Part shown: one piece after another, positions 43,023 through 52,823 of the stretch
Position numbering within the stretch: the first letter of the stretch is position 1
How the letters are laid out: every line of letters begins with the position of its first letter
Origin: Phytophthora quininea
Lineage: Eukaryota; Oomycota; Peronosporomycetes; Peronosporales; Peronosporaceae
Assembly (NCBI GenBank): GCA_011947345.1
Contig: JAAVTG010000646.1
Location: 1-64,000, forward strand
DNA: 64,000 bases
Reading direction: 5' to 3'
Made by a program: the position numbers and the translations under genes
Notes under the pieces: model-generated
Database searches by the model: none
Told to the model about the DNA's origin: nothing
The model's input: the letters and a program-made list of their open reading frames with translations, nothing else

Positions 43023-43538
43023 GCGATTCACTCCAACCTGCCAGTCAATTGGCATTCCGGCTTGGTACATTCGGACTACATCAGTCTCGGGCACGTTTGT
43101 GTCTTCCCCGAACTCAAGCAGTGGAATCATTCGCAGCAGCGTCCTAAAGGCGCCGCTGTACCCGCGCACTGTCATTCCTGTCTTCTTGCGAAGTTGCGTC
43201 AGCTCGTCCAACAGTACTCCGCGTGTTCTGGGCGGGCAATGGCGCATAGTGAGCTGGCGGATCGCCGCAACGGTTACGTCGGGGCGGTTTGGGGCTTCTT
43301 CGCGGACGACGTCGTTGAACTGTCGTAAGTCTTCTTCGAACAGCAACAATTGCACGTCGTCGGCCAGTGAAAACTGGTCTTCCTGCGATAGTGTGTACCG
43401 CATAAAGGTCGAGTGCTCCTGCACGTGGAGCAGCCAATTTAGCCAGGCCTTCCAGTCTCCGTGACGGAACACCGGCATCTTCTTCTTTACTACCGTCCCG
43501 TCAACCTTGGTCTTGGTGAACGCGATAGTGTCGTCCAT
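43023..43538 (-). pseudogene. gag-like ORF, cut by the Merlin
   Basis: The ATG at 43538 begins MDDTIAFTKTKVDGTVVKKK. About 172 residues of gag-like helical sequence follow (FRHGDWKAWLNWLLHVQEH, RGYSGAFRTLLRMIPLLEF, QAGMPIDWQVGVN), then the Merlin. No zinc knuckle (CCHC) or protease follows on the other side of the Merlin, so the gag end and protease are missing from this copy. Confidence 0.75.
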
Positions 43539-43591
43539 CTTGAGCTGACTATGTCGATTCTACGTTGATTCTTGTCGTAGCCACGCTACGT

Positions 43592-43607
43592 TATTGCTCG
43601 AGCAATA
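43592..43607. promoter_or_regulatory. 16-bp palindrome in primer-binding position
   Basis: tattgctcgagcaata is a perfect palindrome directly abutting the 5' LTR, where the primer-binding site should be. It does not start TGG, so it is not complementary to a tRNA CCA end. It may act in self-priming or dimerisation of the element RNA; that is inference. Confidence 0.5.
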
Positions 43608-43893
43608 TGTCACGTGGTAGTGTTTGTAGTAGCAGGAAAACTGTCAACTGAGTGTATTTGCTGTTGGTTAAGACTTGTTGGTCTGCTCTTGCGCCCCCGT
43701 GGACTCCTTGGTTCTTTTGGCACTGTTCTTCAACGTCAACCAACCGCAATCTACAACTACACATGTATGTGGCCGGACTCAGCCACTACCATACAACGTA
43801 CATTTAGTTTACCATCGTTTCGGATGCCCAGCCGTGCTGCACGACAGTATGACTCAGACTCGCTCTTCATCCATCATGTGCGGCCGACTCACA
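43608..43893 (-). repeat. 5' LTR (right copy)
   Basis: 286 bp, one mismatch to the left copy. It is followed by the target duplication ggtcg at 43894-43898 and then by the acyl-CoA synthetase pseudogene. In element orientation this is the promoter LTR for the gag-like ORF at 43538. Confidence 0.92.
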
Positions 43894-45120
43894 GGTCGTA
43901 GCCCATTTCGGGGACGACCTCAAGCTGTACTTGGCAGGACATGGCTGGGGCGCCAACGTGAGACTCGGTCGGTATGTCGATGACGCCAACGCACACAGCA
44001 GCCGCAGATTCGCTCAATCCGTAGCTCTCGACGAGAAGACGGCCTGCATAAACTTCTTGACGTCGGCGCTCATCGACGCCGAGTCGGAGAAAATGAAGGT
44101 CCACGCGACCCCCAAGCACCTGACGGAACTTGGTGAACACCAACCGGTCCCAGAGCGCGTGTGTCCGACGGCCTTCTTCAACGCCAGCCAGTTTCGACGC
44201 AAGCGCTTGGTCGAAGATCAACTTCTTGATACCGCCGACAGCCTCCACGCCCTGCGTGATCTTGTCGTACATGCGGTTTACCAGTCGCGGCACCGTCACG
44301 AACACCGTCGAGTGGAGCACCGCAACGTCGTCCAGGAGCAGACGCAGACCGCCCTGGTAGAAACCAGCAGAGGCACCATTCAACTGCATCAGTGCGATGA
44401 CCACTCGCTCCAGCACGTGCACCATTGGCAGATACGAAATGTGCACTTCTGTGGGGTAGATCTTGAGTCGGTTGGCAGCGTACGTGAAGTTGCGTTGGGT
44501 GAGGACGACACCCTTGGGATCGCCCACCGTACCGGACGTGTAGCACAGCGTCGAAATGTCCGACGGAAGCGGCCGGCTGCGGCTCGCTCTTGCCATTCTC
44601 CTCGACTTCTTCAAACGTCTTGGCTTCGATTCCGTTTACAGCAGCGATCTGCTTCTGCTCTTCAGAGATCTCCTCCAGCAACACCACCGTCCTCAGCGTC
44701 GGACACTTGACAGTGCAGCTTCGACCTGCTTCTTGCCGCAGAAGAGGATGCTCAGATCCGTCTGGTTGATCACAAAGGGCATGGCATCGGGGCCTAGCGT
44801 GTCGTAGAGCGGCGCGACCACAAGCGCATGCGGTCGCACGCGTGGTTCACCAGCGTCCACTTAAGTTGGTTCTGGGCAAAGATGCCCACCTTCTCTTATC
44901 TCTTGAGGCCGAGCATGGTGCTCATTCCGCTAGCGACGTTGCTCATGGGAGCGTTGACGTCGTTGTACGTGAACCACTCGTAGTCGCCGGCCTTCTTGGT
45001 CTCGGGGTCGATCGCTGGCTGTTCGTAGCACGGCCTCGTGCCGTTGTCAATGGCACAGCCCACCAGGAAGTTGTGGTACAGCGTCATCTCGTCCTCATTG
45101 ATTGTCGGCCATAGCCCGAT
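43894..45120 (-). pseudogene. Long-chain acyl-CoA synthetase, middle part
   Basis: Would activate fatty acids with ATP and CoA. From the right: LWPTINEDEMTLYHNFLVGC (about 45105), EWFTYNDVNAPMSNVASGM, then a TAA just before EKVGIFAQNQLKWTLVNHA. Further on are the AMP-binding loop LCYTSGTVGDPKGVVLTQRN, YLPMVHVLERVV and LLVESYGLSESAAAV. It stops at the retrotransposon after VVPEMGYD. The C-terminal third (adenylate and hinge motifs) is not found on the far side of the retrotransposon. Besides the stop there are frame changes near 44820, 44700 and 44570. Stop plus truncation make this a real pseudogene. The N-terminal part lies at 50718-50872. Confidence 0.85.
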
Positions 45121-45228
45121 AAATATATTGCAAATGTAAATATTCTATTTAGGAGGCAGCGGAGCTCTATATCACGTATCTAAGAACTTTGATGTGCGCA
45201 CACAATATTTACTGAGGAAGCTGACAAC

Positions 45229-48200
45229 CAGGGCTTGACAGCAGTTTGACTCGGGCAGAAAATACAGTAACAGTAACAGTATAATTACTTTAGTATTTCA
45301 ACATTTTTCTAAATTTTGGGTGGTTTTACTCTTACCTCTACTTCAGTATCAAACGCGGCCCAATAGTGCTTTCGATTTACTGCCATCACCGCCAGCGAAA
45401 TCTCGAAGGCGCCACTTTTGAGCAACGCACGACGCGCAAGCACACTGCTGCACGAGTTTCACAGGTTTCCAGGACACGAAGACTTGATTCATGAGCTTCG
45501 ATAGCGGTGTTGGTCGCACGAGTGGCAGCTGAGTTGACAGAATGGGGAACGCGGCTCACGGAAGAGCATTTTGACAGCATGGTAAGGTCTGTGATCGTGT
45601 GCCATTTTCAGCTCTCATTTTGTAATTTACCTTGTCACGAACTGCTTCTGTTGGCCTACCACACACTTCCGCAAGAATTCCAGCACCATGAAGTGCGCCA
45701 GCGTCAAGTGCTTCAACCCGGAGATCGATGCCACGGATCCTTGCACGGTTTGCGGGCGCGGTGTGCATCACCTGTGCAGCAACGACGTTGCTGACCCCGA
45801 CGGTCTGGCTGTGCGGTACGTGTTCTTCGTGCTACTTTAGGCCCCTTCAAACTAATTTACTCGCTTCGTTTTGCATTAACAGCTTTTGCAGCTACCAATG
45901 CGCCCAGGACTGGGGGCTTGGGAATACACCCAATCCCGGTGCTCCTGACAACAGCCAGGTCTCAAGCGAGGAGCTGTCACAGTCTGCAAGTCAATCCATG
46001 ATGTCGCAGGAGACTCTGCACACTCCTCGAAGCCCCTGTGCATCTGACGTTGCCCCCGTGTCTTTGAGGCTGCAACCTCGTCAGCCTGTCGTCGACAAGT
46101 ACGGGATTCCTGTCGACGTTTATCACCAGCGTGGACCGGGAACGAGAGCTAGAATTTGGGATGTCGCTCACATCCTTGCAAGCCCGTATGTCAAGGCTGA
46201 TGGCGCTGAGGCGACGCATATTTGCCTGTTGTGCGCCAAGGACTTTACTAGTCGGCCTCACACCGCTCCTGATGCGTGGGAGTTTGCGCTCAAGCGTTGG
46301 TGCCACTCAAATAATGCGAAGGAGTACATGGCGTCACGCCATGATGATCATCCCATTGGCAAGCTTGAAAAGGAGAAGAAACTCGACCGGATCAAGCGTC
46401 AACAAAGCACAGTTGCTTCGACCAAGCCATCATCTCGCGATGAGAAACGCACCGCTCCAGACTCGTCGCAGCTTCCAGCTTCAAAACGCCGATGTGTCCT
46501 GCAGCAGTTTTGGGGCCCACCCCAACGCGATCTTAACACCTTCATCGCTCAATGGCTCATCAGTGATGGTACGAATACTGTTGTACGGACAGGTGCATAG
46601 CATGCTTACTAACCTTTATCGTTGCTGCACCAGGCCTGCCATACAACGTAGTCAAGACGCCCGCCTTTAAAACACTGGTTAAGTGCGCAACCGGAAATGA
46701 CAAGGCGACCGTCTTGGCGGCAAGCACTTACCGTGATAACCTTGCTGCACGATTTGGAAGTTTTTGTGCCATGACGAAGGAGCTACTGGAGGCAGAGTTT
46801 AAGGCGGCCAGCAAGTTGCCTTACCTCAACCTGCAACATGACACATGGACTGCTGGTGGGGGCAAAACTGGCGTCGTTGGTACATCGGCGTCATTCATCG
46901 ACATAGCATGGCGCTATCGCAACATTGCACTGCTTGCAACTGTATCCAACGAGCCCCACACGTCCACGCTCCTGAGAAACTTGATTAAGACTCGCATTCA
47001 AGAGCTGTATGGCTTTGAGATCGAGAAAATGAGCCAGTTCACTGTATCTGACACGGCGCCAGTCGCAAAGAAGACCTCAAGCTGTTTGAAAACTCTGTGC
47101 CCACGGATTGCACAATGCACACGATCAACCTATGACTTGTGTATGGCATGGGCATGCGCGAGAATTGGGAAACGGTGCAAATTCCTGGCGGGTTGGAGAA
47201 GATCAAGCCCATTTGCACCGTTGGAGGAGCTTTCCCTGCTGGTGGTCGACTCATCAAGAAGGTTCGAGCGTTGAACAACTACTTCAACACTCCGCAACGC
47301 GTTAACCGCCTCACCGAAGTGCAGCAATTTTATGGTTATCCGGAGCTGCAGTGTGTCATTGATTGTGATACTCGCGTTGGCTCGACGATCATACTATTCA
47401 CCCGCAGTATTCTGAATTACAAGGCTCTCCGAGATTACTTCGAGATGCGGCACCCTGATGACGATCCATCCGTTTTCGAGACCATGACACGTCAAAATTG
47501 GCGCCTGCTGACAGAGATGGAGTCCATCGTTTATCCGCTGGCGAATCTCGCGCCCTTTAACGTCCAACGAAGCGACCTCGTTGGATCCGAGTTAATCGTG
47601 ATGATCAAGAGCGCGTATGACCGACTAAGTAGCAATAAGTTCGACGTCTGCTGTATCGAAGAAACCCAAAACTTGCGAACAAAAGAGGCATCATTTCCGC
47701 GCCGTGAGATGCTTGGTGCAGACCTCAGTGAAGACGCACGCAAATGTGCTGCACGACTGAAAGGACAAGTGGAAAAACGAGTTACAACTTTGAGCCCTCA
47801 AAATGTGCTGATTTTGCTGCTCGATCCAAGGACAAAGTTCTCAGTCTCAACCATCATGAACGCTGGCCCTTCAGCCACGCACACTACTGGCACTATGCTT
47901 AGCATCACAAAACCACGTGGATCCGATGATGTCCGCCTCCCCGCGCAGTTCCCGATGACGGCCGCCGAAGGATACGCAGACACACTGCGCAAGATTGTCG
48001 ACGAGGGAAACTCCAGCCTGCAGAAGGCGCACAGAGAAGCGTATTGCACGCTCCACAAAGGCTGTGCCAACGACAACTCCGGCAGCCCCAAGAGCACACC
48101 AAGTTTCGACTCCGTGCCATGTGTCGATGACGAGGCAGTGATGTGTGGTGCTCCTATTCCTAACGCCCCCAAGCCCAAAATCCCGCTCGGCTCTTCGCGA

Positions 48201-48802
48201 GGAAGCGGACAAGGTGCTAGAGGATTGGCTAAAGCTTCGTGTTCGCTGGGTTGATGTTGCTGTAGAGCAATCGTTGGACGCACGATCAGAGAGTGACTTC
48301 GCGCATCTAATGTTCGTGTGGCGCGGTGGAGTCGTGTCGGACCGCCTGGAAGGTGTCATGCAGCACGTGGACATTTGCCGGTGGTTCCGCGATGTTGGTA
48401 GCTTTCTGTTCCCATCCATTGCCGCCCTCGCCCGCGTTTGGCTTGGTAGGAGCCCGTCCAATGCCTTCCAAGAGCGCGTGTTTTCTACAGGAGGACTTGT
48501 GATGGCTGGACTTCGAACAAGCACGGACAACTCGAGAGCGGAGATGCAGGTGCTGCTGAAGCACAACAAAAATGAGATTGCCTGCATGGAAGTTGAGAAC
48601 GATGAGCGTCGTCATTCCACGCAAAACGAAGAAGCCGTTTAGGTGGTCGCTACTACCAACTGGCTCCGTAGTAATCAATTACTTTTACTACAGCATTTTG
48701 CTCGCTTTAAACTTCGGTACTCTTACTTTCATCAACGATGCTGCCTGAACAGACAAAGTACTGGAAAGCACAAGCAAAAACAAGCAGTACTGTCAACCCC
48801 TG
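45229..48802 (+). mobile_element. hAT element 1, nested
   Basis: 3,574 bp with terminal inverted repeats cagggcttgacag (left) and the complement of caggggttgacag (right), 12 of 13 matching. A perfect 8-bp target duplication, ctgacaac, lies at 45221-45228 and 48803-48810, as expected of hAT elements. It encodes one spliced transposase on the plus strand. Confidence 0.93.
45688..48642 (+). pseudogene. hAT transposase with N-terminal cysteine-rich finger
   Basis: The ATG is at 45688. Exon 1 and the start of exon 2 (intron 45816-45882) encode a cysteine/histidine cluster: KCASVKCFNPEIDATDPCTV, CGRGVHHLCSND, FCSYQCAQDW. A BED-like finger follows (THICLLCAKDF ... FALKRWCHSNNAKEYMASRH). After another intron (about 46569-46631) comes the RNase H-like core (LPYNVVKTPAFKTLV, LNLQHDTWTAGG). 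The hATC dimerisation domain is near the end (FLFPSIAALARVWLG, SPSNAFQERVFSTGGLV). Defects are a frame change near 47072, a TGA near 47133 and a frame change near 48180. Fresh element ends suggest the copy is young. The TGA, if real, disables it. Confidence 0.8.
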
Positions 48803-48946
48803 CTGACAACCAACAGTTTGTGGTTGGGTTGGCTCTGAGCGCTGTCACTTCCTTTAGTTCGCTTTTCCATCTCATTCTGCAATTTTCCTGAGCCCCTTTT
48901 AAGCAACTACCGCACCGTTCGCCATGTTTGACGCCCTCTTCACCCC

Positions 48947-50595
48947 TTGAGCCCCCAAAGCAAGTTCACGCCGAAACAAGTGGCGTCCTTCTTCGTCAAG
49001 CCCCTCCTGTCCGACGAACCCACCGGCCAGCAGGTCTGCAAGGCGTGCGGCAAGACGCGCAAACATGTGCCAGAAACTGGGTACACGAACCTGGTCTCGC
49101 ACGTCCGCTCTGACCATCCCAGGTTCGAAACATAAATGGAGGACGCTAGCACTGCTGCCACGGGCACTTTGCTGCCGTGGGTCAATCAGAAGGCGTCTAA
49201 CCGCTTCGCATGGCTTCTGTGGATCATTAAGGTCAACCTACCATTCTCCTTCGTGGGGATGGAGACAACAAGACGGTAATTTGCTCCCGTTTTAATTGTT
49301 ATATTAACTGACTTCTAATTTGTGTGTAAATATTGCAGATACACCAATCTGCCACCCGTCTGCGAGGAGACCATCGCTCGCGACATGGAGAAGGTGACCA
49401 AGGAAGTCGAGAGGCGCATCGGTGCTGTGCTCCCAGAGAGATTTGGGGTGATTCTAGACGACTGGATGCACGGCACCAAGCACTACATGGCGGTGTACGG
49501 CTGCTTCGACCAAAATGGGGTCCGCCACTGCCCTCTGCTGTCACTAACCTCCGTCATCAACGGCGCCGATGGGCGTTTGAACGCTGAGAGTCACATGGTT
49601 TCCCTTATCACCTTCCTGACTTTTATCGGTGAGAACCTTCTTAACATCATATTTTTAGTTGGAGATAATTGCGCCATGAACAAGCGGCTGGCGCGGCTGA
49701 TGGAAGTTCCCCTTGTGGGCTACGCGAGCCACCGCCTCAATTTGGCTGTCAGCAGCTTTCTGGAGCCACACAAGAAGGACCTCAAGCAAGTACAGTCTCT
49801 CATGAGGCCTAAGAACCATCACACAAGCGGCAAAATTGAGGTACGTCAATTTTCAAGCTTTATTATTATAATCTGAGTCTTATTTATGCTTTACTGAAAA
49901 GGTTAAAGACACCGCTCAAACCGGCGTTGCGCAACGAGACGTGCTGGGGTCAACATACGCGATGCTATCGCGATATTTCGAGCTGCGCGAGTTTATTAGC
50001 GCCTACGATGAAGAGGTGGCCGAGGAGATACCATCATCCGTCGCTAACTGACGCCTCAAGGTGCTTCTGGCACAGCTGCGAGATGTGGAGTCCACCTCCA
50101 AGAAGTTACAATCAAGAGACCTCAATTTGCTTGACGCACGAGATCTGCTGGATGGCCTTCTGGAAATTCTACCGTCATTCGCCAACTACCTTGGTAAGTC
50201 TATGCTTTTTCAATATCATTTACATTGCTAATTATTTTATATTGTTTTTTTATTATAGCGCCGAACGCTCATATTGTATACTCGCCAGAATTCGTCCCGA
50301 GCGCTCTGCGCTGCAGCCAATTCTGCGGGAAAAGGCGGCGGTGGCGGAGCCTAACAAAATTGGGCTGACGGACCGCATTTTTAAGCGTCGTAAGGTGGAG
50401 ACTGCGCGATGCGCGTACGGTTTGCTGAGCGCCATCCCGCCCACCTCCAATATTGTGGAGCGGCTTTTCAGCATCGCGAGGATGGTGCTGCGCTACGAGT
50501 GGAACAGGCTCACCCCAATGATGCTCGAAGTGATCCTGTTCTTGAAGATAAACGAAGAATATTGGGACGTGGCAACCGTCGACGCATGCATTTAG
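48947..50595 (+). pseudogene. hAT transposase of element 2, decayed
   Basis: Readable parts: a BED finger, VCKACGKTRKHVPETGYTNL then VSHVRSDHP; an in-frame TAA after RFET (49133); MEDASTAATGTLLPWVNQKA; an intron about 49275-49338; RFGVILDDWMHGTKHYMAVY (catalytic D region) and FLVGDNCAMNKRLARLMEVP; a TGA near 50049; and the hATC end SAIPPTSNIVERLFSIARMV, which finishes NEEYWDVATVDACI. I recognise it as a repetitive oomycete hAT family. Two in-frame stops plus frame changes indicate an inactive copy, older than hAT 1, which inserted into its leader. Confidence 0.75.
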
Positions 50596-50717
50596 ATAGC
50601 TAGATGTCTCTTGCTCTAATCGATAATGTATTGATCTGTTGAACAAGTTTATATTTTGTATTTACTTTTGCTGGGGCATTGCGTTCCGCTACATATTTTT
50701 GCTTGCCAACAAAATAG

Positions 50718-50872
50718 ATATAAATGATATTATCGGGTTCCTTGGTTACCGTGTAGGCAGGTCCGTGGGTGGCATCTCTCGTGTCGGGCACCTCGATGGT
50801 GTAGCGCTTGCCTGTGTAGCTGTCAAAATCCTCCTCAGCCAAGTCTCCGGCGGTGCTCTGCGTCGTGCCCAT
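50718..50872 (-). pseudogene. Long-chain acyl-CoA synthetase, N-terminal part
   Basis: The ATG at 50872 gives MGTTQSTAGDLAEEDFDSYT, then the family-typical YTIEVPDTRDATHGPAYT and TKEPDNIIYI before hAT 2. The frame continues in register with IGLWPTINEDEM at about 45110, 5.6 kb away, showing that this is the detached start of the pseudogene at 43894-45120. The N-terminal MG could be a myristoylation signal. Confidence 0.8.
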
Positions 50873-51083
50873 TGGTCCAGGACTTGTGCTTGGTCTTGGT
50901 CTTAGTCTTGGTAACTTGGTGAATGAACAGTCAGTAGCAGCGGCGACCTGGTCATGAGTATCCCTGGGGCGAGTTGCTCGTCGCATCCGAGGGCGGATAT
51001 CCGATCGACATGCCACAGTTGAGGTTAGATGCCGATAAAATTCTCCATCCAATCCGCATATGCCTTGATGCACGCGCAGACCA
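50873..51083. promoter_or_regulatory. Former promoter of the acyl-CoA synthetase gene
   Basis: About 210 bp upstream of the ATG at 50872 and downstream of the next minus-strand remnant. No gene is seen. Confidence 0.35.
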
Positions 51084-51547
51084 CTAGCTGCAGTTGCACA
51101 CCCATCGCAGCAAACATCTCGGAGCTTTTGACGTCGGCACGGATTCTTTCAAGTCCAGATCCATGAGATTAGCCTTGACTCGCCTCTCTAGAGCTAAACG
51201 CCGTTCACGTGTCTCGGTCTCGTCTTTGCCGTGCACAGGAATGAACCGTAGCGGCGTCGCCCTCACCTCGACCAGTGCGGGATCGCCACGATGCCTCTCT
51301 TCAGCTTGTCCATTCGTTCGAGTACATTGGACGCCTTGCCAAACTTGAGCAGCACATATCCCGCTTCATGGCCAGGCGTGGCCTTGTCGAACGCACATAA
51401 TGCGGCACAGTACACGACTCCTTTGCTGGGCAGCCTGTACTGCAACGGGAAAACCTCAGGTGGTCGAAGCTGGAGCAATTTGGCACTTGACGACGGCGCG
51501 TGAAGACCGCCGCATTCGAAGCGGAGACCGACACGATGATCGGACAC
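51084..51547 (-). pseudogene. T5orf172/GIY-YIG-like fragment
   Basis: The segment VVYCAALCAFDKATPGHEAG followed by YVLLKFGKASNVLERMDKL resembles the nicking-domain start of the T5orf172/GIY-YIG group, where a conserved Y, KxGK and an R follow in this spacing. The frame changes near 51280 and then reads TPLRFIPVHGKDETETRERR to a stop at 51084. No ATG is found upstream before a stop. It is probably the remnant of a small nuclease- or DNA-binding-like gene. The family call is tentative. Confidence 0.35.
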
Positions 51548-51795
51548 TTCGTTGGCGAGCTAGAGCTTGCGTCTTGGCCGTCAAGAGCCTCAACAGCAAG
51601 GGAGGGTGAGGGTGCCGTGGGGACGGAGGAACGAACACGAGTCCTCGAACGCCGCCACCGCCGAACGTGCGTGTTTCAGCCAATCACAGCAATACCGGGA
51701 TCCGTATTTGCCCAAAATCACGTCCGGTGGCATTAGAATTTGCTCAAATATTGCCCAAATCCCATACTTAAAAGCCAGAAGAACAACCGACCGAG
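51548..51795. promoter_or_regulatory. 5' region of the PB1-UBA gene
   Basis: About 250 bp without a supported gene. It contains ccaatcacag (CCAAT-like, near 51681) and attagaatttgctcaaat before the start codon at 51796. Confidence 0.35.
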
Positions 51796-52635
51796 ATGGC
51801 GACGCAGCAGGTGGCGCTCAAGATCGCCTTCAACGGAGACATCCACCGCAGCCGCGTGGAGCTGCGCGGCTTCGGGCTCGCGCAGCTGACGCAGCTGATG
51901 GCCTCGACCTTCCGCGTGGCGCCGGGCGACTTGCTGGTGCAGTACCGCGACCCCGAGGGCGACGTGGTCAATGTGACGACCGACGGCGAGTTCCAGGAGG
52001 CGCTGCGCGTGTTCCTGAGCTCCACGGACCCCGTGCAGACGCTCAAGTTCTCGGCCGTGACGCAGCGGCAGGCAGACTTCCAGGAGCAAGTGGCGGACCC
52101 GCTGGCGCGCTCGATCGAGCAGCTCATGGCGACGCTGGCCGTGGCGCTGGAGCACATCAAGCAGGACAGCCACTTTGCCAGCATCCCCGCGCCGCAGACG
52201 TCCGTGGTGCTGGACCAGCAGGCCAGAGACAGCGCCGAGTCCCCCAAGACAGCGGCCGGTGGCTTCTCGAGCTTCGCGCAGGGTCTCGTGGGCGAGATCA
52301 AGCGCTTCATCCCGGACAAGAAGACTGGCGAAGCGGAGGCGACACCGGTGCCGGTGCCCGAATCCAAGCCAGAGGCGGCGCCCGTGGTGGATGTGGAGGC
52401 CGAGACGGTGCCGCCTCCTGCCCCAGTGGAGGCGGCAGCGGCTCCTGTGCAGAACGAGGCCCCGTCCATCGCGTCCTCCGTGGCCTTCTCCGAGTCGGAG
52501 GTCAAGTGGTCGGAGCAGCTGTCCATCGTGAGCGGCATCTTCCCCAACGCCGATGTGGCCCGCGTCATTGACATTCTGGAGAAGAGCGACGGCAACCTCA
52601 ACGTGGTGCTCAACGTGCTGACCGAGGAGAACTAA
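51796..52635 (+). CDS. PB1 plus UBA domain protein
   Basis: The ATG at 51796 gives 279 residues with no frame breaks or introns. The N-terminal PB1 domain (about 1-90) has the basic lysine in VALKIAFNGDIHR and the acidic OPCA loop QYRDPEGDVVNVTTDGEFQE, so it could bind partners through both faces. A linker rich in A, P and E holds FKRFIPDKK-like basic residues. The C-terminus (about 235-279) looks like a UBA/CUE module: WSEQLSIVSGIFPNADVARV then DILEKSDGNLNVVLNVL. PB1 plus UBA is the layout of p62/NBR1-type selective autophagy receptors. This protein is short, lacks the ZZ and FW domains, and shows no obvious LIR. The autophagy role is inference. Confidence 0.8.
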   Translation: MATQQVALKIAFNGDIHRSRVELRGFGLAQLTQLMASTFRVAPGDLLVQYRDPEGDVVNVTTDGEFQEALRVFLSSTDPVQTLKFSAVTQRQADFQEQVADPLARSIEQLMATLAVALEHIKQDSHFASIPAPQTSVVLDQQARDSAESPKTAAGGFSSFAQGLVGEIKRFIPDKKTGEAEATPVPVPESKPEAAPVVDVEAETVPPPAPVEAAAAPVQNEAPSIASSVAFSESEVKWSEQLSIVSGIFPNADVARVIDILEKSDGNLNVVLNVLTEEN

Positions 52636-52823
52636 GTGCAGCTCCAACAACGAGCTCTAGTCGAGTGTGGCGACAGCTCTAGCGAATGCATGAATGCCAT
52701 GAAATTATTCGGCCGCTATGTTACGGCATATAACCTCCTATTTAGCCTTCTTCCTCGGTTCTCCTTTTTCCGCGCCAAACTTGCTCAGCGACCCGTCCCT
52801 CCACCTTCCGCTGCGACTTGGCC

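Larger units (their letters stand above)
35947..43893 (-). mobile_element. Ty3/Gypsy-type LTR retrotransposon with nested insertions
   Basis: Both LTRs are 286 bp, start TG and end CA, and differ at one position. The element is flanked by a perfect 5-bp target duplication, ggtcg (35942-35946 and 43894-43898). It is transcribed on the minus strand: the 5' LTR is at the right end, then gag-like ORF, RT, RNase H, integrase. That order defines Ty3/Gypsy. A Harbinger (38624-41219) and a Merlin (41478-43022) sit inside. Without them the element is about 3.8 kb, short for a Gypsy element, and I see no protease. One LTR difference means a recent insertion. Confidence 0.92.
45121..50717 (+). mobile_element. 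hAT element 2 (host of hAT element 1), ends approximate
   Basis: A hAT transposase is readable at 48947-50595. The outer limits are inferred from the acyl-CoA synthetase gene: its frame runs to about 50718 and resumes at about 45120, and joining these gives a continuous protein. Candidate target duplications gataaata and gatataaa are imperfect, and no strong inverted repeat is visible. hAT element 1 lies inside, in the 5' leader. Without it hAT 2 is about 2 kb. Confidence 0.6.

Noticed and set aside
43931..44710. 259-codon plus-strand open frame
   Set aside because: Antisense to the acyl-CoA synthetase pseudogene, whose AMP-binding motif is unmistakable.
51567..52571. 334-codon plus-strand frame over the PB1-UBA gene
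   Set aside because: A/R/G-rich shadow frame; the PB1-UBA frame has an ATG, domains and normal codon use.
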